Positions 1-6,211 of a DNA stretch of 12,890 nt are shown here, one piece after another. Below the pieces are notes generated by a model, which saw only the letters and a list, made by a program, of their open reading frames with translations, had not been told where the DNA came from and did no database searches. The first letter of the stretch is position 1; every line of letters starts with the position of its first letter. The position numbers and the translations under genes are program-made. Source of the stretch: an uncultured Traorella sp. (GTDB lineage: Bacteria; Bacillota_I; Bacilli_A; Erysipelotrichales; Erysipelotrichaceae); contig CAMEIZ010000035.1 in NCBI GenBank assembly GCA_945919165.1, positions 1 through 12,890 of the forward strand, in the 5' to 3' direction.

Positions 1-111
1 GGAGTACCTCAGTACTACTGTGATATGACACATCATTTCATTGAATTACTAGAAGTTTACGAACGTCAAATTCGAAAGAATCAAAAAAATCATGATGCAG
101 AAGAAAGATGA
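1..111 (+). CDS. C-terminal tail of an unidentified protein (5' partial)
   Basis: An open frame enters from the left edge and runs 36 codons to a TGA at 109-111. The visible residues begin GVPQYYCDMTHHF and end with a highly charged, Lys/Arg/Glu-rich stretch with helical character. A hairpin terminator starts directly after the stop, which supports this being the true end of a translated gene. No family can be assigned from so short a piece. Its position just before a kinase/PqqD pair makes a role in the same peptide-modification module possible, but nothing in the residues proves it. Confidence 0.6.
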   Translation, partial: GVPQYYCDMTHHFIELLEVYERQIRKNQKNHDAEER

Positions 112-112
112 T

Positions 113-142
113 AAAGAGTAAGATTTTCTTATTCTTTTTTTT
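113..142 (+). terminator. Rho-independent terminator after the left-edge gene
   Basis: The arm AAAGAGTAAG (113-122) pairs with CTTATTCTTT (128-137), ten pairs including one G-U, around a five-base loop, and is followed by a T run to 142. It begins two bases after the stop codon at 109-111. The stem is AT-rich, so efficiency may be moderate. Confidence 0.7.
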
Positions 143-154
143 GAATTTCTATAT

Positions 155-160
155 TATAAT
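155..160 (+). promoter_or_regulatory. Probable sigma-A -10 box for the HprK-like/PqqD unit
   Basis: A perfect TATAAT lies 20 bases before the ATG at 181, between the upstream terminator and a good ribosome binding site (AGGTGAG, 171-177). No convincing -35 hexamer sits 16-18 bases upstream, because that region is the T tract of the terminator. The promoter may therefore be weak or activator-dependent. Confidence 0.5.
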
Positions 161-180
161 GGTTTGGGATAGGTGAGTAC

Positions 181-1041
181 ATGAATTATTATTTTCAAAT
201 AGCTGATTTTTCATTTAAGATTGAATCTTCGTTTGAATGGGAAATAAATCCTTTTCTTCAGGTCTTTTTGACTGAGCAAAGAGAAGATGTTAAGGAAGTT
301 TATCATCTAGTTGTATGTGAAAGTCTTCCTGAAATAAAGGGCAGACTTGTTTATCAAAGTGATATGCAGGATATCTTTTCGGATGGAACTAGAGAACAGA
401 GATTGATGTATCTTTCTTTTTATCACGAACCGTATATTTTGTACAGTGAGGAAGAGATCAACAAGATTTATATCCGAAAAGATTTTTTATCAACTGTTAA
501 TCGTTCGGATAGCTTTGGTATTTTAAATGCTTTGGCTTTGGAAAAGAAAATGATTCAGCAGGATGCAATAATTCTTCATTCTTCATTTATCATCGTTCAG
601 AATACAGCCATCTTATTTACCGCTCCTAGCGGAACAGGGAAAAGCACTCAAGCTGATTTATGGATCAAATATGAAAATGCGACTTTGGTGAATGGTGATC
701 GAACATTGATAAAAAAAGAAAATGGAGTATGGAAAGGTTTTGGTTTTCCGGTATGTGGTTCATCCAAAACTTGTCTGAATCAAAATGCACCAATTAAAGC
801 GATCATTTATTTATCTCAGGCACCACAAAACAAGATCAGCAGAATAAAACCAAGTGAATCAATTAAAAAAATAATTAGTGAAACATCTATTAATTTCTGG
901 AATCGTGAAGCAGTGAATCATGCTATTTCTCTTATCAGTGATTTATGTTTAGAGATTCCTCTGTATGCATATGCCTGTACAAAAGAAAAGGATGCAGTAA
1001 CTGATTTAAAGAATTTTTTAGAGAATAATGTTCATGAATAA
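181..1041 (+). CDS. HprK-like P-loop kinase associated with PqqD/RiPP clusters
   Basis: The 286-residue protein has an HPr kinase/phosphorylase-like P-loop core in its C-terminal half. Visible motifs are a LHSS segment (132-135) just before the core strand, Walker A APSGTGKST (148-156), and NGDR (171-174), whose Asp probably takes the Walker B/catalytic place. A G-F-P-V-C-G-S-S element (188-195) follows. The N-terminal 120 residues are poorly conserved and may form a substrate-recognition domain. True HPr kinases phosphorylate HPr Ser46. Relatives in lasso peptide clusters such as paeninodin phosphorylate a precursor serine. The downstream PqqD partner favours a peptide substrate, which is an inference. 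The start is fixed by AGGTGAG at 171-177. The protein is probably cytosolic. A purely structural P-loop role without kinase activity cannot be excluded. Confidence 0.75.
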   Translation: MNYYFQIADFSFKIESSFEWEINPFLQVFLTEQREDVKEVYHLVVCESLPEIKGRLVYQSDMQDIFSDGTREQRLMYLSFYHEPYILYSEEEINKIYIRKDFLSTVNRSDSFGILNALALEKKMIQQDAIILHSSFIIVQNTAILFTAPSGTGKSTQADLWIKYENATLVNGDRTLIKKENGVWKGFGFPVCGSSKTCLNQNAPIKAIIYLSQAPQNKISRIKPSESIKKIISETSINFWNREAVNHAISLISDLCLEIPLYAYACTKEKDAVTDLKNFLENNVHE

Positions 1042-1062
1042 AATAAATAGGAGGAAATACCG

Positions 1063-1326
1063 ATGAAAATTAATGAAAATTATATCATGAAGAATATTGC
1101 TGGTGAAGTGGTGATTGTACCAACTGGAAAAGCAGCTCAATATTTTAATGGATTGATCAGTACAAATGAAGTAGCTGCTTTCATTTGGAAGAACATGGAA
1201 AGTGTTGATACACCGGAAGAAATGGTCAAAAAAGTGTTAGATGAATTTGAAGTGGATGAAGAAATAGCAAGAACGGATGTATTAGGTTTTCTGAATGATT
1301 TAAAAACAGTAGGGATGATTGAATAA
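1063..1326 (+). CDS. PqqD-like RiPP recognition element (RRE) protein
   Basis: This 87-residue protein matches the PqqD fold. An N-terminal beta region carries GEVVIVPTG (14-22). It is followed by F-N-G-L-I-S-T-N-E (28-36) and AAFIW (38-42), then helices with the T-P-E-E-M-V pattern, DVLGFLNDL, and a closing G-M-I-E. PqqD-type proteins bind the leader peptide of a ribosomally made precursor and present it to a modifying enzyme. The gene sits 21 bases after the HprK-like kinase and has a strong AGGAGG (1049-1054) eight bases before ATG, so the two are almost certainly co-transcribed. The length is normal for a stand-alone PqqD. No candidate precursor was found nearby. Its actual client, a peptide or another protein, is unknown. 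Confidence 0.8.
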   Translation: MKINENYIMKNIAGEVVIVPTGKAAQYFNGLISTNEVAAFIWKNMESVDTPEEMVKKVLDEFEVDEEIARTDVLGFLNDLKTVGMIE

Positions 1327-1334
1327 TTCATATG

Positions 1335-1359
1335 AGAAGAAGTGAAAGCTTCTTTTTTT
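1335..1359 (+). terminator. Probable Rho-independent terminator after the PqqD-like gene
   Basis: AAGAAG (1337-1342) pairs with CTTCTT (1349-1354) around a six-base loop. The stem can extend by an A-U and a G-U pair, and a run of seven Ts (1353-1359) follows. It starts nine bases after the PqqD stop. The short AT-rich stem suggests partial termination, so read-through into the ABC transporter gene is possible. Confidence 0.6.
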
Positions 1360-1365
1360 AATTAA

Positions 1366-1391
1366 GATTAGTTATTGAATTTTGATTAGTT
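1366..1391 (+). repeat. Direct repeat GATTAGTT x2 upstream of the ABC/cps promoter
   Basis: GATTAGTT occurs at 1366-1373 and again at 1384-1391, 18 bases apart start to start. An inverted partial copy, CTAATC, lies at 1431-1436 near the expected -35 position of the next promoter. The region is very AT-rich, so this could be chance or a weak regulator site. Confidence 0.3.
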
Positions 1392-1448
1392 TTTCTATGA
1401 AAGTATGCTGATATGTAGAAAATCAATATTCTAATCTGAAAGGAAAAA

Positions 1449-1457
1449 TGATATAAT
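1449..1457 (+). promoter_or_regulatory. Extended -10 promoter for the ABC-cpsB-BY-kinase operon
   Basis: TGATATAAT at 1449-1457 is a perfect TGnTATAAT extended -10 element. The hexamer 17 bases upstream (TTCTAA, 1429-1434) matches the -35 consensus at only three positions, which is typical of extended -10 promoters. Transcription would start near 1464 and give a leader of about 28 bases. The element lies after the PqqD terminator, so it separates the downstream operon from the kinase/PqqD pair. Confidence 0.6.
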
Positions 1458-1491
1458 TAATGAGTCTGTAAAAAAAGAATGAGGGTTGTTC

Positions 1492-3246
1492 ATGGAATCT
1501 TTAAGAATGATACTTGATAAAATTAAAGATGGCAGTATTAAGGAAATGTGGGAAGAGTTTAAATGGATGTTCTCATATGGCCAAAATTATAAAAAAGAGA
1601 TTATATTCTATACATGTTTGGGTATTTTTTCAACAGTGATGTCATTGATCAGTTCTATTGCCTCAAAAGAATTGATTAATATTGTTACGGGTATTCAAAA
1701 AAATCGTGCTCTTGAAATGGTTGTTTTGATGGTGTCTATGGCACTTTTTTCACTATTGTTCAGTCAACTTATGTCACGTATTACCATTAAGATTAATATT
1801 CGTATTCAAAATGATATTCAGGCAGATATTTTTGATAAGATTATTGGGGTGAACTGGCTGGACTTAACAAAGTATCACAGCGGAGATTTGTTGAATCGTT
1901 TTGGTAGTGATGTTGGTACAGTAGCGAGCAGTGCTATTGGTTGGGTACCGAATCTGATTATTAATATTTTTAATTTTATTGCGACTTTGTGTTTGATTAT
2001 GTATTATGATCCGACGATGATGATTTTAGCTGTGATCAATGCACCGGTGATGCTGTTGGCATCAAAGCTTTTGATGAAAAAAATGCGCGATTATAATAAA
2101 AAAGTAAAAGAAATGAACAGTGAAATGATGGCCTTTCAGTCTGAGACTTTCAGTAATGTTGATTCAATTAAGTCATTTGGATTAGTGGATTTATTCAGTC
2201 GTAAGTTAAAAGGCTTTCAGAAAAGATACAAGGATGTAAATCTGGAATATAATTTGTTTTCAATCAAAACCAATTTAATTTTATCATTAATTGGAATGGT
2301 GATTAATTTTTCTTATTATGGCTGGGCAGTTTATCGTTTGTGGAGCGGTGCTATTAATTATGGAGAAATGACATTGTTTCTGCAACAGTCTGGACGTATG
2401 TCATCCGCCTTTAGTGCTTTGGTTGGAATTATTCCTTCCACTGTAACATCAACCATTTCAGCAGGAAGATTGATGGAAATCATTAAGCTTCCAAAGGAAG
2501 AAGAAAATCTTGAAATCAGTGATCATTTGAATCAAATCAGTGAGTCTGGTTTCAGTATTGAACTTGAGGATGTATGTTTCTCTTATGTGGAAAATCAAAA
2601 AGTTTTGGTTTCATCTTCCATGGAAGCAAATCCGGGAGAAATAGTTGCCTTGGTTGGACCTAGCGGAGAAGGTAAGACGACGCTGATTCGTATGTTTTTA
2701 GGATTGATTGCACCAAGTGAAGGAAAAGCGTTACTCAAGGATTATCAAGGAAATGAATATGTATTAGATGCTTCAACTCGTCATTTGTTTGCTTATGTGC
2801 CACAGGGAAATACGATTTTCTCTGGTACGATTGCAGATAACATGAGAATGGTCAAAGAAGATGCAACTGATGAAGAAATTATTTCTGCTTTGAAATCTGC
2901 TTGTGCCTATGAGTTTGTGGAAAAGCTTGATGATGGAATCAATAGTAAGATTGGTGCCCGCGGCAAAGGCTTATCAGAAGGACAGGCACAGCGTATTGCG
3001 ATTGCTCGAGCTATTCTTCGAGATGCTCCGATTTTGCTGTTAGATGAAGCAACCAGTGCATTGGATGTTGTGACGGAACGTAAGGTGTTAAATAACATTA
3101 TTGTTAATCATCCAAATAAGACCTGTATTGTCACGACACATCGTCCAAGTGTTCTAAATATGTGTCAAAAGGTGTATCGTGTTTTGGATACACATTTAAC
3201 GCAGCTGAGTGAAGAAGAATCGGCTCAGATGGCGATAGATTTTTAA
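1492..3246 (+). CDS. ABC exporter half-transporter (fused membrane and ATPase domains)
   Basis: The 584-residue protein has an N-terminal membrane domain with about five to six hydrophobic segments (roughly 36-56, 75-95, 152-172, 176-196, 262-282). A C-terminal ATPase follows with Walker A GPSGEGKTT (389-397), Q-loop Q438, signature LSEGQ (494-498), Walker B ILLLDE (514-519) and switch H550. There is no N-terminal C39 peptidase domain. Type IV half-exporters of this size, which act as dimers, include lasso peptide exporters such as McjD and the lipid-linked oligosaccharide flippase PglK. Both roles fit the context: RRE/kinase genes lie upstream and polysaccharide genes downstream. ATG 1492 is preferred over TTG 1486, because GAGGG (1481-1485) is six bases from the ATG but abuts the TTG. 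The gene is followed 11 bases later by cpsB. The substrate is unknown. Confidence 0.85.
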   Translation: MESLRMILDKIKDGSIKEMWEEFKWMFSYGQNYKKEIIFYTCLGIFSTVMSLISSIASKELINIVTGIQKNRALEMVVLMVSMALFSLLFSQLMSRITIKINIRIQNDIQADIFDKIIGVNWLDLTKYHSGDLLNRFGSDVGTVASSAIGWVPNLIINIFNFIATLCLIMYYDPTMMILAVINAPVMLLASKLLMKKMRDYNKKVKEMNSEMMAFQSETFSNVDSIKSFGLVDLFSRKLKGFQKRYKDVNLEYNLFSIKTNLILSLIGMVINFSYYGWAVYRLWSGAINYGEMTLFLQQSGRMSSAFSALVGIIPSTVTSTISAGRLMEIIKLPKEEENLEISDHLNQISESGFSIELEDVCFSYVENQKVLVSSSMEANPGEIVALVGPSGEGKTTLIRMFLGLIAPSEGKALLKDYQGNEYVLDASTRHLFAYVPQGNTIFSGTIADNMRMVKEDATDEEIISALKSACAYEFVEKLDDGINSKIGARGKGLSEGQAQRIAIARAILRDAPILLLDEATSALDVVTERKVLNNIIVNHPNKTCIVTTHRPSVLNMCQKVYRVLDTHLTQLSEEESAQMAIDF

Positions 3247-3257
3247 AGGAGAGAGCT

Positions 3258-4001
3258 ATGATTGATATTCACACGCATATTTTGCCGATGGTGGATGATG
3301 GTGCGTCTTCAATTGAGACAGCTTTGAAGCTTCTTGTGGATGCGTATGAAGATGGCAGTGATGAAATTGTCTTAACACCACATGTTGCACAAGCTTATGG
3401 ATTTGATAATCCGAAGGATAAAATAAGTGCATTATTTGAGGATTTCAAATATATTGTAAAGCAGGAAAGAATACCCTTAGAGCTGTATTTGGGATGCGAG
3501 TATTTATATACAACACAAGAAAACTTTTTCATGCAGAAAGAAGAAATGATGACTTTGAATCATACAGATTATATGCTGATGGAATTTTTCTTTGATATTG
3601 AAGCTGAGAAAATTCTTGAAGCAGTTGAAACAGTGACTCAAGAAGGCTGGATTCCGATTCTGGCACACCCTGAACGTTATGACAGTATTCAGATGAATCC
3701 TGAAATGGCAAAATTGGCTGTTGAAAAGGGTGCTTTATTACAGATGAATAAGGGAAGTGTTATGGGGAAATATGGTAGTTTAGCACAAGATACGGCCATG
3801 GAGCTGTTAGAGAGTCATGCTTATAGTTTTGTGGGCAGTGATGCTCATCACCCATTAAGAAGATCAAGCAGAATGTATGAGGCATATCAAATGGTGAAAG
3901 AAAGTTTTGGGTCAAATTATGCGGATCTGATTTTTAAAGAAAATGCGAAAAAAATGCTGAAAAATGAAGATATCAGAAAGAAGGATGGATATGAAAAATG
4001 A
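3258..4001 (+). CDS. cpsB: CpsB/CapC/YwqE-type PHP-domain protein tyrosine phosphatase
   Basis: The 247-residue protein is a manganese-dependent PHP-fold phosphatase that removes phosphate from the tyrosine cluster of BY-kinases. Metal-binding motifs are complete: HTH at H5/H7 in the opening D-I-H-T-H-I-L-P, D13/D14 before G-A-S-S, H42 in TPHV, E81 in GCEYLYT, H137 in AHPER, and D195/H197 in GSDAHH. The length is typical of the family. It sits directly upstream of a membrane-anchored Ig-like protein and two BY-kinases, which are its probable substrates. The start is set by AAAGGAGAG (3245-3253). The reading frame overlaps the following gene by 11 bases, implying translational coupling. The protein is probably cytosolic at the membrane. 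Confidence 0.92.
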   Translation: MIDIHTHILPMVDDGASSIETALKLLVDAYEDGSDEIVLTPHVAQAYGFDNPKDKISALFEDFKYIVKQERIPLELYLGCEYLYTTQENFFMQKEEMMTLNHTDYMLMEFFFDIEAEKILEAVETVTQEGWIPILAHPERYDSIQMNPEMAKLAVEKGALLQMNKGSVMGKYGSLAQDTAMELLESHAYSFVGSDAHHPLRRSSRMYEAYQMVKESFGSNYADLIFKENAKKMLKNEDIRKKDGYEK

Positions 4002-4800
4002 AATTAAGTATGGTATTATAGTTGGACTGTTACTCATTATTTATGTCCTTTTTATGGCTGTTGACCGTTTATCAAAAGGCTTTGATCAACCTCCATTGAT
4101 TACAGTACCAGAAACTGTTTTACAGGTGAGTGTACGTGATCAGGAAAGTGCCTTACTGAATGGAATTGTTTGTACAGATAAAGAAGATGGTGATTTAACA
4201 TCACAGGTTTTAGTAGAGAGTCTTTCTGAGTTTAATGATCAAAATGAACGTACTGTTACGTATGTTGTTTTTGACAGTCATGATAATATGGCAAAGGCAA
4301 CAAGAAAAATTCAATATACGGATTATACCAAACCAAGTATTACTTTAATTAAGCCAATGATTTACGATTATGCCCACATGATTGATGCTTTTTTGGAATA
4401 TGTGAAAGCAGAAAGCTGTATCGATGGGGATATCAGTTCTAAAATTATGATTCGTGATGAAATTAAAGATGATGGCTGGTTTTTATATTTTACAGCGACA
4501 GATAGTTGCGGCGGATCCTCTACATTAATGGTGAAACCGACTGAAATCAAATCGGATCCCAATGTCGATATTGAACTCAGTCAATATCTGATCACAGTTC
4601 CAGTTGGAACAGAAATTAATCCATATAGCTATGTTGTCAGTATGAATGCAATGGGTATGAATTATATGCGTTATCTCTATGAGATTGAAATTTTGAATGA
4701 CTATGATCCTTATACGCCGGGGTATTATGAATTTATTTATTCTCTAGTACGCTCCAATGGTGATTATGGAATTACTAAGCTGGCAGTTATTGTAGAATAG
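3991..4800 (+). CDS. Membrane-anchored protein with three Ig-like (DUF5011-type) repeats
   Basis: The 269-residue protein starts with a short basic stretch and a single hydrophobic helix (about 6-24), giving a predicted N-in, C-out anchor with no cleavage box. The outside part looks like three tandem beta-sandwich repeats of the bacterial Ig-like DUF5011 kind. Repeat 1 (about 35-112) holds DKEDGDLTSQV (63-73). Repeat 2 (about 115-183) holds the matching CIDGDISSKI (143-152). Repeat 3 (about 192-269) is degenerate but keeps the T-P-G-Y-Y-E-F-I-Y strand. ATG 3991 is chosen because AGAAGG (3979-3984) lies six bases upstream. ATGs at 3964 and 3985 are poorly placed. Between phosphatase and kinases, it may sense or bind surface glycan or organise the Wzz/kinase complex. 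That function is inferred only. Confidence 0.7.
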   Translation: MKNEIKYGIIVGLLLIIYVLFMAVDRLSKGFDQPPLITVPETVLQVSVRDQESALLNGIVCTDKEDGDLTSQVLVESLSEFNDQNERTVTYVVFDSHDNMAKATRKIQYTDYTKPSITLIKPMIYDYAHMIDAFLEYVKAESCIDGDISSKIMIRDEIKDDGWFLYFTATDSCGGSSTLMVKPTEIKSDPNVDIELSQYLITVPVGTEINPYSYVVSMNAMGMNYMRYLYEIEILNDYDPYTPGYYEFIYSLVRSNGDYGITKLAVIVE

Positions 4801-4811
4801 GAGGAAATAAC

Positions 4812-6200
4812 ATGGATGGAATAAAAGAAAATCGTCAATTGATTATGAAATTAAGCTGTGTTGTTTCTAATATTATTAAAAAATTGCATATTGTTTTATT
4901 AATCATGTTAATTTGTGGAGTTGGTAATGATGTTATCAAGACTTTGACCTATCAGCCTTTATATGCTGCCAGTATGAATGCCATAATGGTAAATGAAGCA
5001 AATACTTATTCACAGCTGGATCAGACCGTTGCTTATATTAAGACAATGAATTATATTTTCAATGGTCAGGTTGCCAATCAATATGTGAAAGAAAAGCTGC
5101 AAAGTGAAGATGTCGATTTAGAGGTGACCTTAAACAGTGTCAATAATACGAATCAGATTACGATGCAGGTGATTTCTAGTTCAAAGAAAAATGCCTATTA
5201 TGGATTGAAGTATTTAACACAATGGTATAACAGCAATCGCAATCAATATAATTTTCCTTATGAATTAAATGTTCAGACGATTTATCCTATTTCAAATACA
5301 CCGATTAATGTTCATTCACATTTCTCAAATTTGAAAAATGGATGTCTAGTCAGTGCTATATTGAGTGTGTTTGTGTTAGGTGTTTATTATTATTTTAGGG
5401 ATACGATTAAAACACCATATGAGATTGATCAGCGGATTGACTGTCGCTTGTTTGCGAAAATTCCGCATGAGAGAAAGCCAAGAGGGAAAAAATTCTGGAT
5501 CAAATCCAAGCAGGCTTTATTGATTACGTCTTTAAAAACCAGCTTTTATTATAAAGAATCGATTAAAAAACTGAGAAGTCGTTTAGAAGAATCAGCCACT
5601 AAGCATCATTATCAGGTGATTATGGTTACCAGTTCACTGGAAAATGAAGGAAAGAGTTCTGTTGCAGCTAATTTAGCGTTATCATTAGCAGAAAATAAGA
5701 AAAAAGTGTTATTGATTGATGCAGATCTTCGAAAACCTTCCTTGAATAAAATATTCTCGATTTCAAGTGATAGAAGCATCAATCAGTATTTAGAAGGAAA
5801 AAGTGACTGGATCAGTCAGATTGATTTTTTGAAGAAAAATCAGCTGGATGTTTTATGTGCTGATGCCAATGTTGAAGATGCAGAAGAAATGGTGATATCG
5901 GATAGAATGCAAAAGCTGTTGAAAGAAGCAATACATGCCTATGATTATGTGATTGTGGATAGTTCTCCGGCGCGTTTCTTAAATGAATCCGTGATGTTGA
6001 ATGAATTGATGGATGCAACTTTATTGGTGGTCAAACAGGATGTTGCTTCGACGCAGGTAATTAATGAAACGATTTTGCGACTGGTGAATTCAAAGAATAA
6101 TCTGATTGGCTGTGTGTACAATGGCAGTGTAAATGATTTCTTGAAAGAGAGTAAGGCATATGGTTATCGATATGGTTACAGCCGTTATCGAAGAGCATAA
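4812..6200 (+). CDS. Wzz/BY-kinase fusion 1 (polysaccharide co-polymerase and tyrosine autokinase)
   Basis: The 462-residue protein has an N-terminal Wzz-like region between two hydrophobic segments (about 24-44 and 178-194), with Pro159/Pro164 before the second. A cytoplasmic BY-kinase domain follows: ESIKKLRSR (249-257), Walker A SSLENEGKSS (274-283), Walker A' LLIDADLRKPSL (300-311) and a Walker B-like VIVDSSP (380-386). The tail carries a tyrosine cluster (Y450, Y452, Y454, Y456, Y459), the usual autophosphorylation site. Such proteins control polysaccharide chain length and export and are dephosphorylated by CpsB. In many Firmicutes the two halves are separate proteins (CapA/CapB), whereas here they are joined. 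DSSP replaces the usual D-[TS]-P-P, so activity may differ. AGGAGG (4799-4804) overlaps the preceding stop, implying tight coupling. Confidence 0.88.
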   Translation: MDGIKENRQLIMKLSCVVSNIIKKLHIVLLIMLICGVGNDVIKTLTYQPLYAASMNAIMVNEANTYSQLDQTVAYIKTMNYIFNGQVANQYVKEKLQSEDVDLEVTLNSVNNTNQITMQVISSSKKNAYYGLKYLTQWYNSNRNQYNFPYELNVQTIYPISNTPINVHSHFSNLKNGCLVSAILSVFVLGVYYYFRDTIKTPYEIDQRIDCRLFAKIPHERKPRGKKFWIKSKQALLITSLKTSFYYKESIKKLRSRLEESATKHHYQVIMVTSSLENEGKSSVAANLALSLAENKKKVLLIDADLRKPSLNKIFSISSDRSINQYLEGKSDWISQIDFLKKNQLDVLCADANVEDAEEMVISDRMQKLLKEAIHAYDYVIVDSSPARFLNESVMLNELMDATLLVVKQDVASTQVINETILRLVNSKNNLIGCVYNGSVNDFLKESKAYGYRYGYSRYRRA

Positions 6201-6211
6201 AGGAGGTCATT

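Noticed and set aside
1137..1331. Antisense open frame across the PqqD-like gene, and other minus-strand frames such as 2907-3098, 3529-3711, 5812-6018 and 9718-9963
   Set aside because: All lie opposite well-supported genes, lack ribosome binding sites and show no recognisable motifs. They are mirror-frame artefacts.
1391..1422. Possible hairpin TTTTCTA...TAGAAAA upstream of the ABC promoter
   Set aside because: The stem is seven weak AT-rich pairs with a long loop and lies before the promoter, so it would not be in the transcript. It is probably chance.
1486..1491. TTG start for the ABC transporter
   Set aside because: It directly abuts the GAGGG ribosome binding site. ATG 1492 has proper six-base spacing.
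3964..3990. Earlier ATG starts (3964, 3985) for the Ig-repeat protein
   Set aside because: AGAAGG at 3979-3984 is correctly spaced only for ATG 3991, which also places the membrane helix right after a short basic N-terminus.
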